This document shows, one piece after another, positions 1 to 6,859 of a stretch of DNA of 64,000 nucleotides; position 1 is the stretch's first letter; every line of letters begins with the position of its first letter. Under the pieces are notes generated by a model that made no database searches, was not told where the DNA came from, and worked only from the letters and a program-made list of their open reading frames with translations. The position numbers and the translations under genes are program-made. The DNA comes from Catenulispora sp. GP43 (lineage in GTDB: Bacteria; Actinomycetota; Actinomycetes; Streptomycetales; Catenulisporaceae). The stretch is from NCBI RefSeq assembly GCF_041260665.1, contig NZ_JBGCCT010000008.1, positions 62,001 through 126,000 on the forward strand, given 5' to 3'.

Positions 1-1
1 G

Positions 2-2113
2 CGGACCGGGGCGGGCACGTGGCCGGCCATCGGCGAGACCGACATCATGGAGAACGTCAACGGCCATGCGACCACGTCCTCGGGCCTGCACTGCGGCGTC
101 GCGCCGAACGGTCCGTGCAACGAGTACAGCGGCCGTGGCAGTGGTCTGCGCACCTGCACCGGCTGCCTGAGCGGGTACCACACCTACACCGAGGTCATCG
201 ACCGGACGCAGTCCGACGAGCAGATCCGCTTCTCGGTGGACGGCCAGGTCACCTGGACCGTCAGCGAAAGCCAGGTGGGTGTCACGACGTGGCAGAACGC
301 GGTGGACCACGGTTTCTTCCTGATCCTGGACCTGGCGATCGGCGGCTCCTGGCCGAACGCCGACTGCGGCTGCACGTCCCCGACCGCGGCGACCACCTCC
401 GGCGGCCAGCTGAGCGTCGGACCGGTCGCCGTCTACACCACCACCGGCCCGGCCCCGACTCCGCTGCAGCCGCCACCCGCAGCGACCGGGTCCAACGTCG
501 TGAAGGTCACCGGCAGCCAGGGGAACTGGGCTCTGACCGTGAACGGTGCGCCGTACCAGGTCAAGGGTGTGACCTGGGGCCCGGGCAACCAGGCCGGCGA
601 CGGCTACCTCGCCGACGCTGCCTCGATGGGTGTCAACACCATCCGGACCTGGGGCACGGACGCCACCTCCCAACCGCTGCTGGACGCGGCGGCGGCCCGG
701 GGCATCAGGGTCGTCAACGGCTTCTGGTTGAATCAGGGAGCTGACTATCTCAACGACACGACCTACAAGACCAACACCCTGAACACCATCAAACAGTTCG
801 TCACACAGTACAAGGACCATCCAGCCACGCTGATGTGGGACGTGGGGAACGAGGTCATCCTCACCTCGCAGAACTACACCTATCCCAACGGCGCCACGGT
901 CGAACAGGAGCGCGTCGCCTACGCGCAGTACGTGGAGCAGGTCACCGAGGCGATCCACGCCATCGACCCCAACCACCCGGTCACCTCGACGGACGCCTGG
1001 ACCGGCGCCTGGCCGTACTACAAGCAGTACACGCCGAGCCTGGACCTGCTGGCCGTGAACTCCTACGGCTCGGTGTGCAACGTGAACACCGACTGGGTCA
1101 ACGGCGGGTACACGAAGCCGTACATCGTCACCGAGTCCGGCGACCCCGGCGAGTGGGAGGTGCCCAACGACGCCAACGGTGTGCCGAACGAGCCCACCGA
1201 CCAGCAGCAGCGCGACGGCTACACCAGCGCGTGGAACTGCATCGCCGGGCATCCCGGGGTCTCCTTCGGCGGCACGCTGTTCAACTACGGCGTGGAGAAC
1301 GACTTCGGCGGCGTCTGGTTCAACCTGCTCACCGGCGGCTGGCGGCGGCTGTCGTACTACGCGGTCAAACAAGCGTTCACCGGACAGGCGCAGACGAACA
1401 CGCCGCCCGAGATCACGTCGATGACGCTGAGCAACACCGCGAGCGTGCCGGCCGGCGGCCAGTTCACCGTGAACGTCGCGGCGAACAACCCGACCGGGGA
1501 CGCCCTGAGCTACAACGTGGCGCTGTCGAGCAAGTACGTGAACAGCGCCACTGCGTTGCAGTCCCCGTCCAGCTACACCCAGACCGGTCCCGGCGCGTTC
1601 ACCATCACCGCCCCGCAGACGCTCGGTGTGTGGAAGGTGTACGTGTACGTCTACGACCAGCACGGCGGGGTCGGCATCCAGTCCGAGTCGTTCCGCGTGG
1701 TCGCGCCACCGGTGGCCGGCACCAACGTGGCGCTCGGCAAGCCGACCACGGCGTCCTCGTTCCAGGCCGCGGCCAATGGCCAGACCTACGTCGCGGGCAA
1801 CGCCACCGACGGCAACTGGACCACGCGCTGGGCCAGTGACTGGAGCGATCCGCAGTGGATCCAGGTCGACCTCGGCCAGAGCACCGCGATCAAGCACATC
1901 CAGCTGGGGTGGGAGTCGGCGTACGCCAAGGCCTACCAGATCCAGGTGTCGAACGACGGGACGAACTGGACCACGGTCTACAGCACCACGACCGGCGCGG
2001 GCGGCGTCGAGACGTTCGACGTCTCGGGGACCGGCCGCTACGTGCGCATGTACGGCACGGCGCGCGGGACTACGTACGGCTATTCGCTCTACGAGTTCGG
2101 CGTCTACGCCTGA
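2..2113 (+). CDS. Secreted GH16 / GH2-like fusion glycosidase with C-terminal discoidin module, 5' truncated
   Basis: The reading frame is open at the left edge, so only the last 703 residues are present. Residues 11-22 carry the GH16 signature E-T-D-I-M-E, with nucleophile Glu12 and acid/base Glu17, followed by the typical FFLILDLAIGG strand near residue 115. A second catalytic module spans about residues 165-470 and resembles a GH2/GH5-type TIM barrel; DVGNEV holds the likely acid/base Glu284 and VTESG the likely nucleophile Glu378. A beta-sandwich linker (about 475-565) and an F5/8 type C (CBM32-like) domain (573-703) close the protein. GH16 bacterial enzymes usually cut beta-1,3- or mixed-linkage glucans, so extracellular beta-glucan degradation is the likely role; the barrel's substrate is unknown. 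Two hydrolase modules in one chain are unusual. The signal peptide must lie outside the window. Confidence 0.85.
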   Translation, partial: RTGAGTWPAIGETDIMENVNGHATTSSGLHCGVAPNGPCNEYSGRGSGLRTCTGCLSGYHTYTEVIDRTQSDEQIRFSVDGQVTWTVSESQVGVTTWQNAVDHGFFLILDLAIGGSWPNADCGCTSPTAATTSGGQLSVGPVAVYTTTGPAPTPLQPPPAATGSNVVKVTGSQGNWALTVNGAPYQVKGVTWGPGNQAGDGYLADAASMGVNTIRTWGTDATSQPLLDAAAARGIRVVNGFWLNQGADYLNDTTYKTNTLNTIKQFVTQYKDHPATLMWDVGNEVILTSQNYTYPNGATVEQERVAYAQYVEQVTEAIHAIDPNHPVTSTDAWTGAWPYYKQYTPSLDLLAVNSYGSVCNVNTDWVNGGYTKPYIVTESGDPGEWEVPNDANGVPNEPTDQQQRDGYTSAWNCIAGHPGVSFGGTLFNYGVENDFGGVWFNLLTGGWRRLSYYAVKQAFTGQAQTNTPPEITSMTLSNTASVPAGGQFTVNVAANNPTGDALSYNVALSSKYVNSATALQSPSSYTQTGPGAFTITAPQTLGVWKVYVYVYDQHGGVGIQSESFRVVAPPVAGTNVALGKPTTASSFQAAANGQTYVAGNATDGNWTTRWASDWSDPQWIQVDLGQSTAIKHIQLGWESAYAKAYQIQVSNDGTNWTTVYSTTTGAGGVETFDVSGTGRYVRMYGTARGTTYGYSLYEFGVYA

Positions 2114-2144
2114 TCTAGTCCGCCATGGATTCACGGAGTATGAG

Positions 2145-2180
2145 GTGCCTGGCCGCGGGTGGTTGCCTGCGGCCAGGCAC
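2145..2180. terminator. Hairpin terminator between convergent genes
   Basis: Perfect 12-bp stem (2145-2156 with 2169-2180) and a 12-nt loop, 31 bases after the glucanase stop and 12 bases before the end of the convergent CapA-type gene. No U-tract, as is common in actinomycetes. It can serve both strands. Confidence 0.7.
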
Positions 2181-2192
2181 TTGTCGTCTGTC

Positions 2193-3215
2193 TCAGCCGA
2201 TGGTCACGAGTCCGTCGGCGAGTGCGGAGGAGCCGAACGGCGCCGACAGCGCGGCGACTCGAGCCAGGACGGCTGTGGCCTCGTCACCGGTGAGCGGCCG
2301 CACGTCGTTGTCCTGGCCGCGGCGGACCGGATGGAGCTCGACGCCTCGCAGACGGCGGTCATCGACATGGCAGCGCAGGACGAGGCCGTCGAGATGGCGG
2401 CCGGCCATCGCGGGCCAGTCGAAGACGAAGTTCCCGAGGCTGTAGAAGATCGGCCGGCCGCGGTACAGCTCGACGCCCTGAAGGGTGTGAGGACCGTGGC
2501 CCATGACCAGGTCCGCACCCGCGTCGACGGCAGCGCGGCCGATCGCCTGCTGATAGTCGCACACGGCGTCGCCGGCCACGCCCCAGTGGCAGGACAGGAC
2601 CAGGACGTCGCATCGAGCCCGCAGCGCCTCCACGTCCCGCACCATGGTGGCCAGCTCGTGGGGGATCGGTTCGGTCAGGACGCGGGGCGCCCGGCCGGGA
2701 ACCTCGGCCGACCGCAGGTCGGGCACGTAGGACGTCGAGGCGCGCAGGCTCGCCACGCCGGCGGTGTGGATCCCGGCGGCCATCCCGAACGGCCAGCAGA
2801 TGGAGGTGTAGGCCAGGAACCCGAACCGGGTGCCGTCGCGTTCGAGCACGACGGGCTTGTGCGCGTCGTGGAGGTCGGTGCCGGCACCGCAGTGCGCGAT
2901 GCCGGCGCTGTCGAGCGTGGCGAGGCCTTCCAGCATCGCCGGCGGCGGGAAGGTGACGTTGTTGGCCACGCTGACCGCGTCGATACCGGCTGCGACCAGA
3001 CCTTTGACCATCTCCGGCGCGGAGTGGCGCCAGTTCGGCTTGTGCGCGATGTCAGGGGCCTGCGGGTCGCTTCCGGGGCCGCACAACACGCCTTCGAGGT
3101 TGACGAACCGCACATCGGCGGGTGCCAACAGGTCCAGCACGTGTGTGAAGGCGGACGCGGGATCGGCGCGTTCCTGCAGGTTGACGTCACCGGCCAGCAT
3201 CAAGATCTGCGACAT
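2193..3215 (-). CDS. CapA family metallophosphatase-like protein
   Basis: The 340-residue protein belongs to the CapA/PGA_cap family, a calcineurin-like metallophosphoesterase fold named from poly-gamma-glutamate capsule synthesis. Visible family motifs are AGDVNL at the N-terminus, FVNLEG near residue 38, and the C-terminal block GHGPHTLQGVELYRGR followed by PIFYSLGNFVFD. In most members the middle motif reads ANNH; here it is ANNV (about residues 103-106), so a conserved histidine is missing. There is no signal peptide. The ATG is preceded closely by a GATAGCGT element and has no Shine-Dalgarno, so a leaderless transcript is possible. The cellular substrate is not known; polyglutamate synthesis should not be assumed, because no capB or capC neighbour is present. 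Confidence 0.8.
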   Translation of the reverse strand: MSQILMLAGDVNLQERADPASAFTHVLDLLAPADVRFVNLEGVLCGPGSDPQAPDIAHKPNWRHSAPEMVKGLVAAGIDAVSVANNVTFPPPAMLEGLATLDSAGIAHCGAGTDLHDAHKPVVLERDGTRFGFLAYTSICWPFGMAAGIHTAGVASLRASTSYVPDLRSAEVPGRAPRVLTEPIPHELATMVRDVEALRARCDVLVLSCHWGVAGDAVCDYQQAIGRAAVDAGADLVMGHGPHTLQGVELYRGRPIFYSLGNFVFDWPAMAGRHLDGLVLRCHVDDRRLRGVELHPVRRGQDNDVRPLTGDEATAVLARVAALSAPFGSSALADGLVTIG

Positions 3216-3307
3216 GACATGACGCTATCGCAGGGGTGCTCGGCCAGCTCTCGAACTCGTGATCGGCGATTCCTCGGACGAACCGCGCCGACCAGGGCCG
3301 CCTCACG

Positions 3308-3832
3308 TCACAGCAGCCCCGCCAGCCGATACAGCACCAGCGAACCGGCCACCGCGACGTTGAGGCTGGCCCCGGTCCCGATCATCGGGATCTCGACCGC
3401 CACGTCCAGCAGCTCCACGGCCTCCGGCGGGATGCCGTCGCGCTCGTGCCCGAGTACAAGGACGGTGCGGTTGCGTGCGGCCGGCAGGTCGGCGAGGCGG
3501 ACCGCCTCGTCGGCGAGTTCGGCGCCGACGACGCTGGTGTCCTCGCGCGCCTGCTGCCGGGTCAGCCAGGTGAGCTGGTCGCCGGTCCAGTGCACGCACG
3601 CGGGTTTTCGCAGGGTGTTGCCGCGCGCCAGGGCCTCGGGCACCCACCGCAGCCTCGGCACGGCCAGGCACGCCCCGACCGCGTCGCAGGTGCGCAGCAG
3701 GGTGCCGAGGTTGGCCTCGTGCATGGGCCACAGGGGTGCGGCGATGAGGTGGTCCCAGCAGCTGTGGGAGCGGCGGCGGCGTTCGGTGCGCAGATCGCGG
3801 GGGGACTTCACCCGCACGGCGGACGCGGTCAC
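3308..3832 (-). CDS. TrmH/SpoU family RNA 2'-O-methyltransferase
   Basis: SPOUT-class methyltransferase that probably transfers a methyl group from SAM to a ribose 2'-OH in tRNA or rRNA. Motif 1 appears as HEANLGTLLRTCDAVG. Motifs 2 and 3 appear as LGHERDGIPPEAVELLD and IPMIGTGASLNVAVAGS near the C-terminus, forming the knotted SAM site. I chose the GTG at 3832 (174 residues) because the upstream in-frame ATG at 3973 would place a strong hairpin (3936-3962) and a low-complexity Arg-rich stretch inside the coding region. No clear ribosome binding site precedes the GTG, so the start is uncertain. The target nucleotide cannot be told from sequence. Confidence 0.8.
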   Translation of the reverse strand: MTASAVRVKSPRDLRTERRRRSHSCWDHLIAAPLWPMHEANLGTLLRTCDAVGACLAVPRLRWVPEALARGNTLRKPACVHWTGDQLTWLTRQQAREDTSVVGAELADEAVRLADLPAARNRTVLVLGHERDGIPPEAVELLDVAVEIPMIGTGASLNVAVAGSLVLYRLAGLL

Positions 3833-3935
3833 CAGGTGGGCTTCTGCGGCTCCGGCAGAGAGATCATCGGGGTCATCGAGGTCTTCATTTCGCTGGTGGC
3901 GCTTCGCGGCGCGCCCGGGCCATCGACGGGGAATG

Positions 3936-3962
3936 ACGCCACCCCGCCTGGCGGGGCGGCGT
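3936..3962 (-). terminator. GC-rich hairpin downstream of the GH79-like gene
   Basis: An 11-bp stem (3936-3946 with 3952-3962, one G-T type pair) and a 5-nt loop lie about 32 bases after the GH79-like stop on the minus strand. There is no T-run. It separates this gene from the TrmH gene. Confidence 0.55.
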
Positions 3963-3993
3963 TCGTGTCGCATCCAGGATAGCGCGGCGGAGC

Positions 3994-5454
3994 TCAGCTG
4001 AACCGGATGATCACCGCGCTCCCGGCCTGCACCGTCACGCTCGTGCTCCCGTGGTGCACCGTGACCGGCGTGTGCTGCGGTGCCGGGAAGGCCCCGTGCG
4101 CTCCGACCTGCTGTCCGCCCAGGGTGATGGCGGTGGTGGCCGCGAGGCCGGCCGGCGAGGTGGTGGCCAGCGTCGTGGCGCTGCCGTGGTTCAGGCCCGG
4201 CAGGCCCAGGGCCAGGTTCACGGTCGTCGCCGCGTGGCTCGCCGGGTCCTGCACATCGTCGAGCACGACCGTCAGGTGCCCGCCTTCCCGCACCGCGTAG
4301 GCGCGCACGTCGGCGGCATCCGGGTTGTCCAGCGTCACGAACTCGCCGCCGCCGACCAGCGAGGTCGCGAGCATGCCGTAGTACAACGGGCGCGGGGTCA
4401 GGTCGCCGGTCGTCGGGCACAGCGGGGTGTACGGGTCGCAGCCCGCTGCGTTGGTGCCGTCCATGAACTCGGCGCTGGTGATGCCGTCCTGGGCGAGCAG
4501 CAGGTTGTAGTCCAGGGCCCACAGCGCCGAGGCGAAGGTGTCGCTGACCCCTGTCGTGCCCGCGCAGACGGTCGAGTTGGTCTCGGTCATCGCCGCCGGG
4601 ACGTGCAGTTGGTGCGCCGCGCTCAGCGCCGCCTGCGCGTTCGCGTTCTCGTACTGCGTCGAGGCCGTGCTCAGCAGCTGCGCGATGGTGGCGACCTGAC
4701 CGCCGCAGGCGCTCGTCGGATACGTGTGGTCGGTGACCAGCGAGACGTCCGGGTGCGCGGCGTCGGCGGCGGCGAAGCCGGCGAGCCAGGAGCTGTGGTT
4801 CGTCTCGGCGTCCGGACCGGTCAGGCGGATGCCCGGGACGGCGGCGCGGATAGCCGAGGCGTACGTCTCGAAGTCGGCGTAATAGGCCGCCGCGTCGGTC
4901 TCGTAGAAGTTGGGCTCGTTGCCCACCTCGATCGCCAGCAGCGAGCGCCCGAAGATCCGCTGCGCGTACGTCGCCTCGTCGGCGGCGCGCGCCGGGTCGC
5001 GGTGCTTGAGGTTCACCGCCAGGATCACCTTCCAGCCGGTCGCGTGCGCGATCGCGGCCAGCGGCGCCAGCTTGTCCGGCGTGATGGTGCCGGACGTCGC
5101 CCAGCTCGGGGCGGTCTCGCCGGTGGAGGTCCAGAACGTGCCGTCGCCGGAGTTGCCCCCGACCCGGATGACGCCGCCGGGACCGAGGGTCCTGAGAAAC
5201 CCGGCGAGATCGGTGCTGGAGTAGTCGTCGGCGGCGATCGTCGCGGCGCCGAATGAGAGCCCGACGAAGCCGGGACGAAGCTGGCGGCCGGTCTGGTCGG
5301 GGTGGACGGTGATGGCCAGGCCGCCTGCCGGTGCGGGCTGCGCCTGGGCTTGGGCCTGGGCTTGGGCCTGGGCTTGGGCTGTCCCGGCGGCACAGAGTGC
5401 GGCGGCGGCGAGTGCGGCGGCGGCCGTGACGGCGCGCGCGGAAGCAAAGCTCAT
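3994..5454 (-). CDS. Secreted GH79-like glycoside hydrolase (beta-glucuronidase type)
   Basis: A 486-residue exported clan GH-A enzyme. An AGGAG element nine bases before the ATG at 5454 selects this start over the ATG at 5472. Residues 1-25 form a signal peptide ending near CAAGTA, followed at once by seven Ala-Gln dipeptides. The barrel carries VGNEPNF with acid/base Glu180 and MTETNS with nucleophile Glu291, the usual GH79 spacing. A beta-sandwich domain ends in VQAGSAVIIRFS. GH79 members remove glucuronic or 4-O-methyl-glucuronic acid from glycans such as arabinogalactan and heparan; arabinogalactan side chains would fit the nearby arabinose locus, but this is inference. It is divergent from the serine hydrolase, with a shared palindromic operator between them. 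Confidence 0.75.
   Translation of the reverse strand: MSFASARAVTAAAALAAAALCAAGTAQAQAQAQAQAQAQPAPAGGLAITVHPDQTGRQLRPGFVGLSFGAATIAADDYSSTDLAGFLRTLGPGGVIRVGGNSGDGTFWTSTGETAPSWATSGTITPDKLAPLAAIAHATGWKVILAVNLKHRDPARAADEATYAQRIFGRSLLAIEVGNEPNFYETDAAAYYADFETYASAIRAAVPGIRLTGPDAETNHSSWLAGFAAADAAHPDVSLVTDHTYPTSACGGQVATIAQLLSTASTQYENANAQAALSAAHQLHVPAAMTETNSTVCAGTTGVSDTFASALWALDYNLLLAQDGITSAEFMDGTNAAGCDPYTPLCPTTGDLTPRPLYYGMLATSLVGGGEFVTLDNPDAADVRAYAVREGGHLTVVLDDVQDPASHAATTVNLALGLPGLNHGSATTLATTSPAGLAATTAITLGGQQVGAHGAFPAPQHTPVTVHHGSTSVTVQAGSAVIIRFS
5340..5381. repeat. Short tandem repeat encoding (Ala-Gln)7
   Basis: Alternating GCCTGG and GCTTGG hexamers occur in the GH79-like gene on the plus strand of this window. 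They encode AQAQAQAQAQAQAQ directly after the signal-peptide core. Alternating synonymous codons give a 12-bp DNA period. Confidence 0.85.
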
Positions 5455-5552
5455 GGTTGCTGGCTCCTGCATCGGGGTGGGGACTCACAATTTCGTACGC
5501 GTATACGGGCCCGCACAAGGAGTTGGCGAGTAAAACTTCAGATAAGTGATTG

Positions 5553-5570
5553 GTGTTCACGCATGTGAAC
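5553..5570. promoter_or_regulatory. Palindromic operator in a divergent promoter region
   Basis: TGTTCAC-GCAT-GTGAACA, 7-bp perfect arms with a 4-bp spacer, sits between the minus-strand GH79-like gene (start 5454) and the plus-strand serine hydrolase (start 5622). A second short palindrome, GACCACTGGTC (5588-5598), lies 18 bases further on, 24 bases before the hydrolase start. Both are placed to act as repressor sites. No regulator gene is adjacent. Confidence 0.5.
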
Positions 5571-5621
5571 ATCCTCAGAACTTTAGTGACCACTGGTCGC
5601 AAAATTGGTTACCCTGGCTGT

Positions 5622-6779
5622 ATGAAGCATCAGAACCAGATCCACGGCACGGTCGCGGACGGCTTCGAGCCGGTCCGCGAGGAGTTCGGCGCGGTCGCCG
5701 CCGGACAGGGCGACGACTACGCCGCGCAGGTCGCGGTGTACCGGCACGGGCAGCAGGTCGTCGACCTGTGGACCGGCCCGGAGATCGACGGCGACGCGCT
5801 GTTCGGCGCGTACTCGGCCTCCAAGGGCGCCACACACCTGGTCGTCGCCTCGCTCGTGCAGGACGGCGTGCTGGACTACGAGCAGAAGGTCAGTCACTAC
5901 TGGCCGGAGTTCGCGGTCGCCGGTAAGGGGGAGCTGACGCTGCGCGAACTGACCGCGCACCGGTCCGGGCTGGTCGGTGCCGACGGCGGGTTCAGCCTGG
6001 AGGAACTCGCCGACGACCGGGTGGTGGCCGAGCGGTTGGGCGCGCAGCGTCCGTACTGGCGGCCGGGCACTGCGTTCGGCTACCACGCGCTGGTCGCCGG
6101 TGCGCTCAGCGCCGAGGTAGTACGGAGGGCGACCGGGCGCAGTGTGCAGGAGTGGTTCGCCGAGCGGGTCACCAAGGCCCACGCGGTCGATTTCCATCTC
6201 GGTCTGCCCGCCGACCTCGAACCGCGCTACCGCCCGACGCTGCCGATGCTGGAGACGCCCGAGCGTCTGGCCGAACTCGCCCGCGACGCCGCGGCACCGA
6301 ACAGCCTCAACGGCATAGCCTTCAACCGACACCGGCCGGGAGGCCCGCAAGTGTGGGAGCTGCCGAACCATCAGGTGGTGCGCACGCTGGGAACCGCGTC
6401 CTTCGGCGGCGTCGCCTCGGCGCGCGGCCTGGCGCGGATGTACACCGCCGCGATCAGCGGCGTCGATGGCGTCGCGCCGCTGCTGACACCCGACACTCTC
6501 GGCGTGGTCGGGCAGATCCAGTCCATCGGGACCGATGTGGTGCTCGGCATGCCGAAGGCCTTTACTGTCGGATTCCACGCGGTCGCCGAGTACTACCCGC
6601 AGCTCGGCCAGGGTTCGTTCGGGCACAGCGGTGCCGGCGGCCAGCAGGCGTTCGCCGATCCGCGCAACGGCATCGCCTATGGGTACACGCGGCGGCGGAT
6701 GCCGTTCCCCGCGGCGCCGGGGCCGGAGAACGATCGGCTCATCGCGGCGGTCTACAGGGCTTCCGGTTCCCTCCGGTGA
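5622..6779 (+). CDS. Serine hydrolase of the class C beta-lactamase / esterase (EstB-like) family
   Basis: A 385-residue serine hydrolase with the S-x-x-K catalytic motif SASK (Ser65, Lys68) and the second tyrosine motif at Tyr154 (FGYHALVAG). The C-terminal GHSGAGGQQAF segment stands where the KTG-type triad lies. There is no signal peptide, so it should act in the cytosol, as an esterase or peptidase rather than as a secreted beta-lactamase. The ATG at 5622 is chosen because the family fold starts there; an in-frame ATG at 5550 would overlap the palindromic operator and add residues unlike the family. Natural substrate unknown. Confidence 0.82.
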   Translation: MKHQNQIHGTVADGFEPVREEFGAVAAGQGDDYAAQVAVYRHGQQVVDLWTGPEIDGDALFGAYSASKGATHLVVASLVQDGVLDYEQKVSHYWPEFAVAGKGELTLRELTAHRSGLVGADGGFSLEELADDRVVAERLGAQRPYWRPGTAFGYHALVAGALSAEVVRRATGRSVQEWFAERVTKAHAVDFHLGLPADLEPRYRPTLPMLETPERLAELARDAAAPNSLNGIAFNRHRPGGPQVWELPNHQVVRTLGTASFGGVASARGLARMYTAAISGVDGVAPLLTPDTLGVVGQIQSIGTDVVLGMPKAFTVGFHAVAEYYPQLGQGSFGHSGAGGQQAFADPRNGIAYGYTRRRMPFPAAPGPENDRLIAAVYRASGSLR

Positions 6780-6790
6780 GTCGAGACAGA

Positions 6791-6832
6791 AGCGCCGGTC
6801 CTGGAAACATAAGCGTTTCCAGGACCGGCGCT
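6791..6832. terminator. Strong bidirectional hairpin terminator
   Basis: Perfect 18-bp inverted repeat (6791-6808 with 6815-6832) with a 6-nt loop, between the convergent serine hydrolase (+) and GH54 enzyme (-). It is the longest perfect stem in the first 10 kb. Confidence 0.85.
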
Positions 6833-6859
6833 CGCTAACAGGGCCGAGCTACCGCTGCA

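Noticed and set aside
3308-5602. A single 764-residue protein joining the TrmH-like domain to a long N-terminal region
   Set aside because: The upstream part only mirrors the GH79-like gene in another frame and crosses a terminator hairpin; the real gene begins near 3832.
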